A stretch of 64,000 nt of DNA, taken from assembly GCA_032622095.1 (NCBI GenBank), contig CP136066.1:54092609-54156608 (forward strand), written 5' to 3'. The position numbers and the translations under genes were made by a program. The notes below the pieces were generated by a model. It saw nothing but the letters and a program-made list of their open reading frames with translations, had not been told where the DNA came from and searched no databases. The DNA is from Siphonodentalium dalli (lineage: Eukaryota > Mollusca > Scaphopoda > Gadilida > Siphonodentaliidae). Shown here one piece after another: positions 45,733 to 55,365 of this stretch; position 1 is the stretch's first letter; every line of letters begins with the position of its first letter.

Positions 45733-45847
45733 ATGATTCATGTATCACGACTCAGCTAGTTTTCGAGGCCACATAGCGACTCAGTGACTGAGTCCGCCTC
45801 ATCGGTATATGGCCATGAAAACTAGCCTTTTCGTGATACATGAATCG
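45733..45847. repeat. Fold-back sequence of about 115 bp
   Basis: gattcatgtatcacga ... ctagttttc ... gaggccacat pairs with atatggccatgaaaactag ... tcgtgatacatgaatc. The centre, actcagtgactgagt, is itself a perfect palindrome. Confidence 0.75.
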
Positions 45848-45999
45848 ATACAAGTAAATTGTGTATAGAACACATATGTATTTATACTTTCCAAGTGTGT
45901 ATATTGTAAATAAAAATATCCTCAGTTTCAACAAATGACTATAGCCTAGGCTGTTTGTTTGAACTTATTATTTGAACATTTCCCACCAATGTCAATTAA

Positions 46000-46382
46000 C
46001 CCTTTACCCAACAAAACGGCCAAATAAAGCTTCAACAGCCTAAAATATCTTCGGTCTGTCTCAATAGAACCATACAAATATGGATATCATTGGAACCGGC
46101 TCCTTGACCACATTGTGATGGTTACAGTTATGCCCTGTGCCAATGCATTCTCTTATATATGCGAGTCGACCATAGGTCGCCTCGCATATATAAGAGAATG
46201 CATTGGCCTAAAAAAAATCTTTTTTTAACACTTTTTACCATTTTTTTCTTACATTCTTTAACAATTTTATAATTTTTAATGTGTTAAGCCAATGCATTCT
46301 CTTATATATGCGAGGCGACCTATGGTCGACTCGCATATATAAGCGAATGCATTGGCACAGGGCCCTTCTGTTGGGTAAAGGG
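46000..46382. mobile_element. Family A MITE nested in a family C element
   Basis: TTAA 45996-45999 and 46383-46386. Two cassettes, the second with one change (aagcgaatgc). Flanks on both sides (tttgaacatttcccaccaat; aggaatccttctgcaca) are adjacent parts of family C, so family C was there first. Confidence 0.85.
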
Positions 46383-46804
46383 TTAATAGGAATCCTTCTG
46401 CACATGTATTATTAATTAGTCAATCCATCATCTGTTTGTATTTCCTGAATATCCCTCCATATGAATAATAGACTTGTTTTCGGACACACGATTAACTCTC
46501 TATCTGCCAAAGAATTCTTCATTGTACTTCACTAAATACATTTAGCATGCTTAAATCGTGACACAGAAACCGATCGTCGTTCATCAAACTATAGTTCAAG
46601 TTTTGTTACAGAACTCAACAAAATTGAATAAAAACATAATTTCAATTGACAGAACTTCCAGAAGTGTCTCTTGACAGGTGAATTTGACTCAAAATTTTAC
46701 AATCCATAAGATACATAATTAGTGCAAGGAAAAACGATAAACGATGACTTCAAGTGCTGACTAGTTGTTTTCCAGTAGTTTGTGAGATTGGCTAAATTAC
46801 ATAC

Positions 46805-46912
46805 CTTTAGTCTGAGGCCGACGGCATTGGTATGCTTCTGACATTCTGAGCCAGCCAGATCTACCAGATGAAGATGAGACGTTCTCACATTAGCAACACC
46901 ACCTTTTGTTTC
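46805..46912 (-). CDS. KIF15: KIF15-like exon b: motor domain, switch II
   Basis: 108 bp, phase 0 to 0, acceptor tttttcag, donor AAG|gtatgt. It encodes HLHLVDLAGSECQKHTNAVG and then LRLK. DLAGSE is the switch II loop that senses the gamma phosphate. The residue after SE is Cys where almost all kinesins have Arg, and the usual Glu of the A-E-G motif in the following helix is Val. Both differ from the family consensus. The frame continues perfectly into the next exon (EAGNINRSL). Confidence 0.93.
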
Positions 46913-47049
46913 CTGAAAAAAAAAGTCAATTGAAAATAGAGTTATATGAAGTAATTCTGATATACAAGAATAAAAAATCAAATATCCAATAGTTCAGCCA
47001 AAAAAATTTAATAGACAGATGGTATTTTTTATGGATATTCTGAATAGAG

Positions 47050-47303
47050 CAAGCCTTGAAATAGGGTGTCTGTCATTTGCAGAATGAGGTCCCCAGAGGG
47101 TGAATTTAGTGATGCTACCCTGCATAGCGGACTAGCATCACCAAATTCACCCTCTGGTGACCTCATTCTGCTTACACCTCAGCAGAATGAGGTTCCCAGA
47201 GGGTGAATTTGGTGATGCTAGCTCACTATGCGGGGTAGCATCACTAAATTCACCCTCTGGGGACCTCATTCTGCAAATGACAGACACCCTATTTCAAGGC
47301 TTG
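47050..47303. mobile_element. Family B MITE with 8-bp target duplication
   Basis: Flanks GAATAGAG (47042-47049) and GAATGGAG (47304-47311). Ends CAAGCCTTGAAATAGGGTGT and its inverse, perfect over the first 17 bases and beyond. It holds two palindromes directly joined with almost no spacer, so it is a compact form (254 bp). Duplication size suggests hAT-type mobilisation. Confidence 0.8.
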
Positions 47304-47689
47304 GAATGGAGCAATATTCATAATTAATATAAATAAAAAAATGTCTGACTATTTTATCTTGATCTTACGGCTTCACTGTTTTTCGATATTCAGTCTTATC
47401 GCGATATCTTTTTAAAAACGTGGAGTCTGTTTTGAAAAAAATTAATAGTTGGTATATCGTGGGTGATGATATGCCAATTATTAAGTCACTTTTCAATTTA
47501 AAACAGACAACAAATTAAGTATGTAATTGAAATGTCTTCCTATGCACAAGGGAACAAAGAGACAGAAGTTTCAGATCAAAGGGTTGTATCAGCATAAAGA
47601 CATGAATAGCATCAACATCTTTGTTCATCCACGTGTGTTGGTGGAAATAATAAAACAATTTCATTGCGCCTAAATCATATCCATGGCCT

Positions 47690-48012
47690 CATCTGCTATG
47701 GGAGACCTAGACACAGATTTAAGTTCCCAGATGGTCATGTGCACCCTTGGTCACCTCAATTATGCATTGTGTGCTAAAATTGGGGATATAGAGAAAATAA
47801 AATAAAAAAGGAAATAATATTTCTCAAGAAGTTTCTATAGGAACTAAAATACTTGTTAATTTGATAATAAAAATACTTCCAGAGAAATGAGGCGCAAGCC
47901 GAATGGGGTCCCCAGAGGGTGAATTTAGTGATGCTAGCTGTGTGGGGAGCATCACTAAATTCACCCTCTGGGGACCTCATTCTGCAAATGACAGACATCA
48001 TACTTTCAGGCC
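47690..48012. mobile_element. Family B MITE, one palindrome lost
   Basis: Inverse of the family spacer (ctatgggagacctagacac; ggtcacctcaattatgcatt), then a complete palindrome at 47907-47985 and the end ctgcaaatgacagaca. Confidence 0.65.
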
Positions 48013-48149
48013 TGCTTCTTACCAGGAATAAATTATATTTTGTGAATGACTTTGAAGGCTCATTTCATCAACAAATAATACTTGTTGCCTGATCCTCATT
48101 TCCATACATTATCTTTTCTATTTATATATTTGTATCATCTGTATATTAA

Positions 48150-48540
48150 CCCTTTACCCAACAAACCGGCCAAAACCGGCCAAATAAAGCTTCAACAGCC
48201 TAAAATATCTTCGGTCTGTCTCAATAGAACCATACACATATGGATATCATTGGAACCGGCTCCTTGACCACATTGTGATAGATACAGTTATGCCCTGTGC
48301 CAATGCATTCTCTTATATATGCGAGTCGACCATAGGTCGCCTCGCATATATAAGAGAATGCATTGGCCTAAAAAAATCTTTTGTTAACACTTTTTACCAT
48401 TTTTTCTTACATTCTTTAAATTTTTTATAATTTTTAATGTGTTAAGCCAATGCATTCTCTTATATATGCGAGGCGACCTATGGTCGACTCGCATATATAA
48501 GAGAATGCATTGGCACATGGCCCTTCTGTTGGGTAAAGGG
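48150..48540. mobile_element. Family A hairpin MITE, full length
   Basis: TTAA 48146-48149 and 48541-48544. Two perfect cassettes; tail sequence duplicated as ccggccaaaaccggccaaat near the left end. Confidence 0.85.
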
Positions 48541-48635
48541 TTAAGTTATGTTGGATTTGGAAATAAAAATAAGTTTACACTAACAAATAATACTTGTATC
48601 TCAATAATTTAATGTTATGAACATAATGTGTGACT

Positions 48636-48868
48636 TTAACGCTTTCTTTACTGAACACTCATTGATGAGCATCTATGAGTAATTCCCTTCGGAAATTTTC
48701 GGATCATTTCCCCACCAATAAATAAGTATCCAAAAGCACACGCATTATCTGTTTTTCTATCTGCCATCTGCTCATATTTCCTGAACATCCCTCCAAATGG
48801 ATAATATACAATTCCAATGTATACATATATAACTGATGGGAGATTCCATCTAGTTAAGAAAGGGTGGT
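48636..48868. mobile_element. Family C MITE, decayed
   Basis: ttaacgctttctttactgaacactca to gattccatctagttaagaaaggg. It ends 26 bases from the donor of the switch I exon. Confidence 0.65.
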
Positions 48869-48894
48869 GAGAAATGCAGACGTGATTTCATTAC

Positions 48895-48996
48895 CTTTGA
48901 TTCGATATGAACTGTAAATACAGCGTGACTTCTGGAACTCTCTCTGTTCATTGATGTCGATGCCACCCTCCTATTCAATGATCCATTTGTTAGAAC
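48895..48996 (-). CDS. KIF15: KIF15-like exon a: motor domain, switch I
   Basis: 102 bp, phase 0 at both ends. Acceptor is ttttag before GTTCTAACA and the donor is AAG|gtaatg. It encodes 34 residues containing RRVASTSMNRESSRSHAVFT, which is the kinesin switch I region (NxxSSRSH) that contacts the nucleotide and closes on ATP binding. All key switch I residues are present. The upstream coding exons with the P-loop are not between here and 64000 as far as I can see. A TTAA-type repeat ends about 27 bp beyond the donor. Confidence 0.93.
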
Positions 48997-49389
48997 CTAA
49001 AATTCAATCAAATATAGATTGAAAAGCATAATTTGGAAGGACATTGGGTTATCTTGTATTTATATATATATATATAACCCTTCATCTGTGTGTAACTAAT
49101 ACTTTTTGCACATTTATAATGCTTCAATCATATGACCATTACAATTTCTATATACGAGCATAATTTTTAATCACGCAACAACCCAGTCATTGAAAACTCC
49201 CCACCACTGTCATCATTTCACGACTTCATCTGGCCCTCTCTCCTCTTCTAGTTTCTCCTTCCACTCCCTTTCTCTCTTTTTTTTTCTCTCTCTGCCTACT
49301 GCTATCCCCAACACTAACTTCGTCCTTTTTTCCATCCCTAGCACAAATTCTGTTATAAATCTCCAATTGTAAAAAAAAAAACACTATTT

Positions 49390-50215
49390 CCAACCCTTCC
49401 CATCTGACCTATACCCCTCCCTCACTTATAAGGGATGGGGCATGTAGCCAAAGATGAGAAGACTTCACATAAGCCCTCGGGCTTGTTGTCTGATCCTCGT
49501 TTCCATATACCCTTTGAGTGCCAGGGGCCGATATTATCGGCCCTAAACCTACACAATAAGTCTGTTAAAGAATATAATAAAATATATTAAAATTGTAAAA
49601 AATTAAAAAAAATAAAAATTAAAAAAAAATTGTTAAGCCAATGCATTCTCTTATATATGCGAGGCGACCTATGGTCGACTCGCATATATAAGAGAATGCA
49701 TTGGCACAGGGTATATGGGTTGATACAAAAATCGGACCTGGCACTCAAAGGGTTAACACTTCTATTTTGTTTATATGTGTCAATCTGTATACTTTGGATT
49801 TGGAAATAAAAACATGTTTGCATTAACTCACATGTGACCAAATTTCTTACCATTCAGTTCAGACTTACCAAAGTTATCATCCGGATAAGAAAATTGAGTC
49901 CAAATTCCAACAAAAAAAATACAACTCTGGTGAAACTTGGCATGCAGAACTCAAATTTGAACTTGATCTGTATTTTGGGCTAGTAAACTCACATACCAAC
50001 TTTGTTTCCATTCAGTTCAGACTTACTAAAGTCATCATCCAGAATAAAAAAAACAAACAAACGGACAGCAACAAAGACAAATGAACCAATAACATAATAC
50101 GTCCATTTATTTTTTTTAAAAGGATGTAAAAAATCAATTATTTCCACTACTTCCCATCTGAACAACCCCCTTCCTCACTTATTGGGGACGGGGAATGTAG
50201 CCAAAGGGGAAAAGA
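49390..50215. repeat. Repeated flank segments in the upstream intron
   Basis: Two related blocks (49390-49470 and 50142-50215: tcccatctga, cctcacttat, ggggatgtagccaaag) and a copy of the mollusc-type repeat at 49835-50130 (accaaatttc, aactctggtgaaact, gaacttgatctgtattttggg). No exon of the kinesin motor is seen. Confidence 0.5.
49514..49752. mobile_element. Family E MITE with one hairpin cassette
   Basis: Left end ATACCCTTTGAGTGCCAGGGGCC, right TTAA 49753-49756. One perfect 67-bp cassette at 49635-49705. Almost identical to 40361-40612. Confidence 0.8.
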
Positions 50216-50394
50216 CTTCATATATATATTTATTTTATTACACATGATATATTGCTAATGGGACCCACGTAATCCATGAAGACTCCTACCTACTTCATAT
50301 AATATAATTATTGACTTTGAATTGAACATTATATTTTCTCCTGTTCTAAAGCGGTGCCCATTTGCCGGTACTCTGAGTGAATTTTTTTTGTTCA

Positions 50395-51237
50395 GCAATG
50401 AAAACTAGCACTAGTCATTAGTGGTACTGGACTGGGAACCAGTCATCTTATAGTTGAGTTATCAGTCGACGTTTATATATGTTTGCCATTTTTTATAGAT
50501 CTTTCGATATAAAATATTATAACACCACTGGCTAGTGCTAGTCAAAACATTATAATTTCTGGGATGCTTCAAAGTTCAAAGAAAATAACAACTTTGTTAA
50601 CAACAACAGTATTAAAAATATATATAAAAAAGTCAGGAATGGACAAGATAAACTGTCAATTCTATATGATGAGCTGATACATGGCATTAACAGCTTAAGA
50701 TGCTAATGTTTTTTGTCACATTGATTAGGTATTGTTTTGACAAGTTAACAACCACTGACATCAAAGCTGGAGCATTATGTGTCATTAGTCTATTGTTTGT
50801 CACAAGGTGAGAACTTTTCACATCATTAGCAAGTTTGGAGTGAGGGTTTAAATATTCTGCAGAAACAAAATTTACAGCATAACATCAACTGTAGTGGGCA
50901 GGAAAGCAGCTAGGATTTAATATTATAACAACTGGTTTTTTTTTCAACATTGGATTATTTTAGGCATCCAAGCTTAAGGTAAGGTATATTAATTTTTTAT
51001 AATCTTAGATTTGTGTTTAAAATCAATCACAACACATTTTGTATTTCGATTGTAAAATTTAAGGATTTACATTTAATATCATTCATCCAAAAGTAACTTT
51101 TAAAATTAAACAAATGTCCAAAATAAAAGTTAAATTTTAGTAAAATTAAAAAAAATATTAAATTGAAATGTTTGACATTAAAATTTAAGTTTAAATAGAA
51201 ACATTCAATTGAAATTGTTCTGACATTCTAATTGGTT
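50395..51237. repeat. Satellite spacer 1
   Basis: It starts with a partial monomer (atgaaaactagcactagtca) and passes at 'cttatagttgagttatcagtcgacg' into non-satellite sequence (taacaccactggctagtgctag; tgacatcaaagctggagcat; taaggtaaggtatatt). This is the ancestral form without the insertions seen in spacers 2 and 3. Confidence 0.9.
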
Positions 51238-54185
51238 GATATAAAGTTGATATATATATATATATTAGTTAATCGATTTTCAAGTTATTTTGACAGAGAA
51301 AAGCTTCCTAGTCAGTCCCACTATTTGGTTAGTTCAGGTGTGAAATGAAAACTAGCACTGAGTTAAAAGTTGATGTATATATTGGTTAATCGATTTTGAA
51401 GTTATTTTGACAGAGAAAAGCTTCCTAGTCAGTTCCACTATTCGGTCAGTTCTAGTGCAACATGAAAACTAGCACTAGTCAGTAGTGGTACTGGACTGGC
51501 AACCAGTCATCTTATGGTTGAATTAAAAGTTGATGTATACATTGGTTTATCGATTTTCAAGATCTTTTGACAGAGAAAAGCTTCCTAGTCAGTTCCACTA
51601 TTTGGTCAGTTCTGGTGTGATATGAAAACTAGCACTAGCCAGTAGTGGTGTTGGACTGGGAACCAGTCATCTTATGGTTGAGTCAAAAGTTGATGTATAT
51701 ATTGGTTTATCAATTTTCAAGTTCTTTTGATAGAAAAGCTTCCAAGTCACTCCCACTATTTGATCAGTTCTGGTGTGATATGAAAACTAGCACTAGCCAG
51801 TAGTGGTGTTGGACTGAAAACCAGTCATCTTATGGTTGAGTCAAAAGTTGATGTATATATTGGTTTATCTATTTTCAAGATCTTTTGACAGAGAAAAGCT
51901 TCCTAGTCAGTCCCACTATTTGATCAGTTCTTGTGTGACATGAAAACTAACGCTAGCCAGTAGTGGTCATGGACTGGGAACCAGTCATCTTATGGTAGAG
52001 TCAAAAGTTGATGTATATATTGGTTAATCGATTTTCAAGTTAGTTTGACAAAGAAAAGCTTCCTAGTCAGTCCCACTATTTGGTCAGTTCTGGTGTGAAA
52101 TGAAAACTAGCACTAGCCAGTAGTGGTGTTGGACTGGGAACCAGTCATCTTATGGTTGAGTTAAAAGTTGATGTATACATTGGTTTATCGATTTTCAAGA
52201 TCTTTTGACATAGAAAAGCTTCCTAGTCAGTTCCACTATTTGGTCAGTTCTGGTGTGAAATGAAAACTAGCACTAGTCAGTAGTGGTGTTGGACTGGGAA
52301 CCAGTCATCATATGGTAGAGTCAAAAGTTTATGTATATATTGGTTAATCGATTTTCAAGTTATTTTGACAGAGAAAAGCTTCCTAGTCAGTCCCACTATT
52401 TGGTCAGTTCTAGTGTGATATGAAAACTAGCACTAGTCAGTAGTGGTGTTGGACTGGAAACCAGTCATCTTATGGTTGAGTCAAAAGTTTATGTATCTAT
52501 TTTCAAGATCTTTTGACAGAGAAAAGCTTCCTAGTCAGTCCCACTATTTGGTCAGTTCTGGTGTGACATGAAAACTAGCACTAGGAAATGGGAACCAGTC
52601 ATCTTATGGTTGAGTCAAAAGTTGATGTATATATTGGTTTATCTATTTTCAAGATCTTTTGAAAGAGAAAAGCTTCCTAGTCAGTCCCACTATTTGGTCA
52701 GTTCTAGTGTGACATGAAAACTAGCACTAGTCAGTAGTGGTACTGGACTGGGAAACAGTCATCTTATGGTTGAGTTAAAAGTTGACGTATACATTGGTTT
52801 ATCGATTTTCAAGATCTTTTGACATAGAAAAGCTTCCTAGTCAGTTCCACTATTTGGTCAGTTCTGGTGTGATATGAAAACTAGCACTAGCCAGTAGTGG
52901 TGTTGGACTGGGAACCAGTCATCTTATGGTTGAGTCAAAAGTTTATGTATCTATTTTCAAGATCTTTTGACAGAGAAAAGCTTCCTAGTCAGTCCCACTA
53001 TTTAGTCAGTTCTGGTGTGACATGACAACTAGCACTAGTCAGTAGAGGTGTTGGACTGGGAACCAGTCATCTTATGGTTGAGTTAAAAGTTGATGTATAT
53101 ATTGGTATATCAATTTTCAAGTTATTTTGACAGAGAAACGCTTCCTAGTCAGTCCCACTATTTGGTCAGTTCTAGTGTGATATGAAAACTAGCACTAGTC
53201 AGTAGTGGTACAGGACTGGGAACCAGTCATCATATGGTTGAGTCAAAAGTTGATGTATATAATGGTTTATCTATTTTCAAGATCTTTTGACAGAGAAAAG
53301 CTTCCCAGTCAGTCCCACTATTTGGTCAGTTCTAGTGTGACATGAAAACTAGCCCTAGTCAGTAGTGGTACTGGACTGGGAACCAGTCATCCTATGGTTG
53401 AGTTAAAAGTTGATGTAGACATTGGTTTATCGACTTTCAAGATCTTTTGACAAAGAAAAGCTTCCAAGTCAGTTCCACTATTTGGTCAGTTCTGGTGTGA
53501 TATGAAAACTAGCACTAGCCAGTAGTGGTGTTGGACTGGGAACCAGTCATCTTATGGTTCAGTCAAAAGTTGATGTATATATTGGTTTATCTACTTTCAA
53601 GATCTTTTGACAGAGAAAAGCTTCCTAGTCAGTCCCACTATTTGGTCAGTTCTGGTGTGAAATGAAAACTAGCACTAGCCAGTAGTGGTGTTGGACTGGA
53701 AACAGTCATCTTATGGTTGAGTCAAAAGTTGATGTATATATTGGTTTATCAATGTTCAAGTTATTTTGACAGAGAAAAGCTTCCTAGTCAGTCCCACTAA
53801 TTGGTCAGTTCTAGTGTGACATGAAAACTAGCACTAGTCAGTAGTGGTACTGGACTGGGAACGATTCATCTTATGGATGAGTTAAAAGTATGTCGTATAT
53901 ATTGGTTTCGCAATTTTCAAGCTCTTTTGACAGAAAAGCTTCCCAGTCAGTCCCACTATTTGGTCAGTTCTGGTGTGACATAAAAACTAGCACTAGTCAG
54001 TAGTGGTACTGGACTGGGAACCAGTCATCCTATGGTTGAATGAAAAGTATATATTGGTTTATCGATTTTCAAGTTCTTTTGACAGAGAAACGCTTCCTAG
54101 TCAGTCCCACTATTTGGTCAGATCTGGTGTGAAATGAAAACTAGCACTAGTCAGTATTGGTACTGGACTGGGAACCAGTCATCTT
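51238..54185. repeat. 160-bp satellite array 1, about 18 monomers
   Basis: Monomer marker gaaaagcttcctagtcagtc (with a HindIII site) recurs at 160-base steps, with common 10- to 25-base deletions. Each monomer has tggtcagttctggtgtgata, aaaactagcactagccagta, ggactgggaaccagtcatct and ttggtttatcgattttcaag. Two monomer types alternate in part (gtactgg and gtgttgg). Confidence 0.95.
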
Positions 54186-55365
54186 ATAGTTTAGTTATCA
54201 GTCGACGTTTATATATGTTTGCCATTTTTTAAAGTTCTTTCAATAGAAAATATTATAACACCACTGGCTAGTGCTAGTCAAAACATTCTAATTTCTGGGA
54301 TGCTTCAAAGAAAATAACACCTTTGTTCTTATTAACAACAACAGTATTAAAAATATATATAAAAGTCAGGAATGGACAAGATAAACTGTCAAATCTACAT
54401 GATGAGCTGATACATGGCATTAACAGCTTAAGATGCTAATGTTTTTTGTCACATTGATTAGGTATTGTTTTGACAAGTCAACAACCACTGACATCAAAGC
54501 TGGAGCATTATGTGTCATTAGATAGTCTATTGTTTGTCACAAAGTGAGAACTTTTCACATCATTAGCAAGTTTGAAGTGAGGGTTTAAATATTCTGCAGA
54601 ACTAAATTTTCGGCATAACATCAACTGTAGTGGGCAGGAAAGCAGCTAGGATTTAATATTATAACAACTGGTTTTTTTTTCAACATTGGATTATTTTAGG
54701 CATCCAAGCTTAAGGTAAGGTATATTAATTTTTTTTATTACACTCCTGTGCGCGATTTCCTTTGAAAACGCTGTTAATTAAAAATGGTAATGTCACTAGT
54801 GAATTATGTAATTTTCCGTGACGTCATTGACGTTACGTCACTTACTGATCTAGACTGAATTTTCGATGGTTGATCTTTCTCCACATCGGGACATTCATGC
54901 ATTAATTATGTGTGTTTTAATCATATTTGGCGAACCAAATTGATGCAGAAGTGTAATAAATAGAGTAAACAATTAGTTCCGAAAATTACGTTCAATAATT
55001 CACTCGAGGCGAGAGACGTTCGGGTAAGAAACTCGTGCGCTAACGCTCACTAGTTTCTTACCGAATCTCTCACCTCTTGTGAATTATTTAACGTAATTAT
55101 TGGAACCAATTGATTACTCTCTATATAATCTTAGATTTGTGTTTAAAATCAATCACAACACATTTTTTTTTTCGATTGTAAAATTTATGGATTTACATTT
55201 AATATCATTCATCCAAAAGTAACTTTTAAAATTAAACAAATGTCCTAAAAAAAGTAAAATTTAAGAAAAAATTTAAGAAAAATATTAAATTGAAATGTTT
55301 TGACATTCAAATTTTAGTTTAAATAGAAACATTCAGTTGAAATTGTTCTGACATTCAAATTGGTT
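54186..55365. repeat. Satellite spacer 2, carrying an insertion
   Basis: Homologous to spacers 1 and 3 but interrupted at 'tattaatttttt' by about 390 bases (roughly 54737-55128). The insertion contains an imperfect fold-back: ttccgaaaattacgttcaataattcac pairs with gtgaattatttaacgtaattattggaa around a taagaaactcgtg/tagtttcttac centre. Confidence 0.85.
54737..55128. mobile_element. Fold-back insertion in spacer 2
   Basis: Absent from the equivalent sites in spacers 1 and 3. Richer in CpG than its surroundings (cgtgacgtcattgacgttacgtcac; cgaggcgagagacgttcggg). Imperfect inverted arms at 54970-55112. Exact ends and target duplication are hidden by the T run. Confidence 0.7.

Larger units (their letters stand above)
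457..48996 (-). other. KIF15: KIF15-like kinesin-12 gene, internal 26 exons (both ends outside the window)
   Basis: Plus-end-directed mitotic kinesin of the kinesin-12 family, which in animals acts on spindle microtubules beside Eg5 (established knowledge). Seen directly: 26 exons on the minus strand whose phases all join, 3182 coding bases, no frameshift and no in-frame stop. The order of motifs matches KIF15: switch I (SSRSH), switch II (DLAGSE), NINRSL, YRDSKLT, LGGNAKT, the motor end VNEDTQGNV, then MIVKFR, EHHP and a long heptad-rich coiled coil. The recovered part would cover roughly residues 200 to 1260 of a protein near 1390 residues. Missing are the amino-terminal half of the motor with the P-loop, expected beyond 64000, and the extreme carboxyl terminus, expected before position 1. 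Phase-0 exons could have been missed in long introns. Intact frames argue against a pseudogene. Confidence 0.9.

Noticed and set aside
46697-46804. Extension of the switch II exon reading frame beyond 46805
   Set aside because: A gtatgt donor at 46804 and the perfect continuation EAGNINRSL in the next exon show that this is intron.
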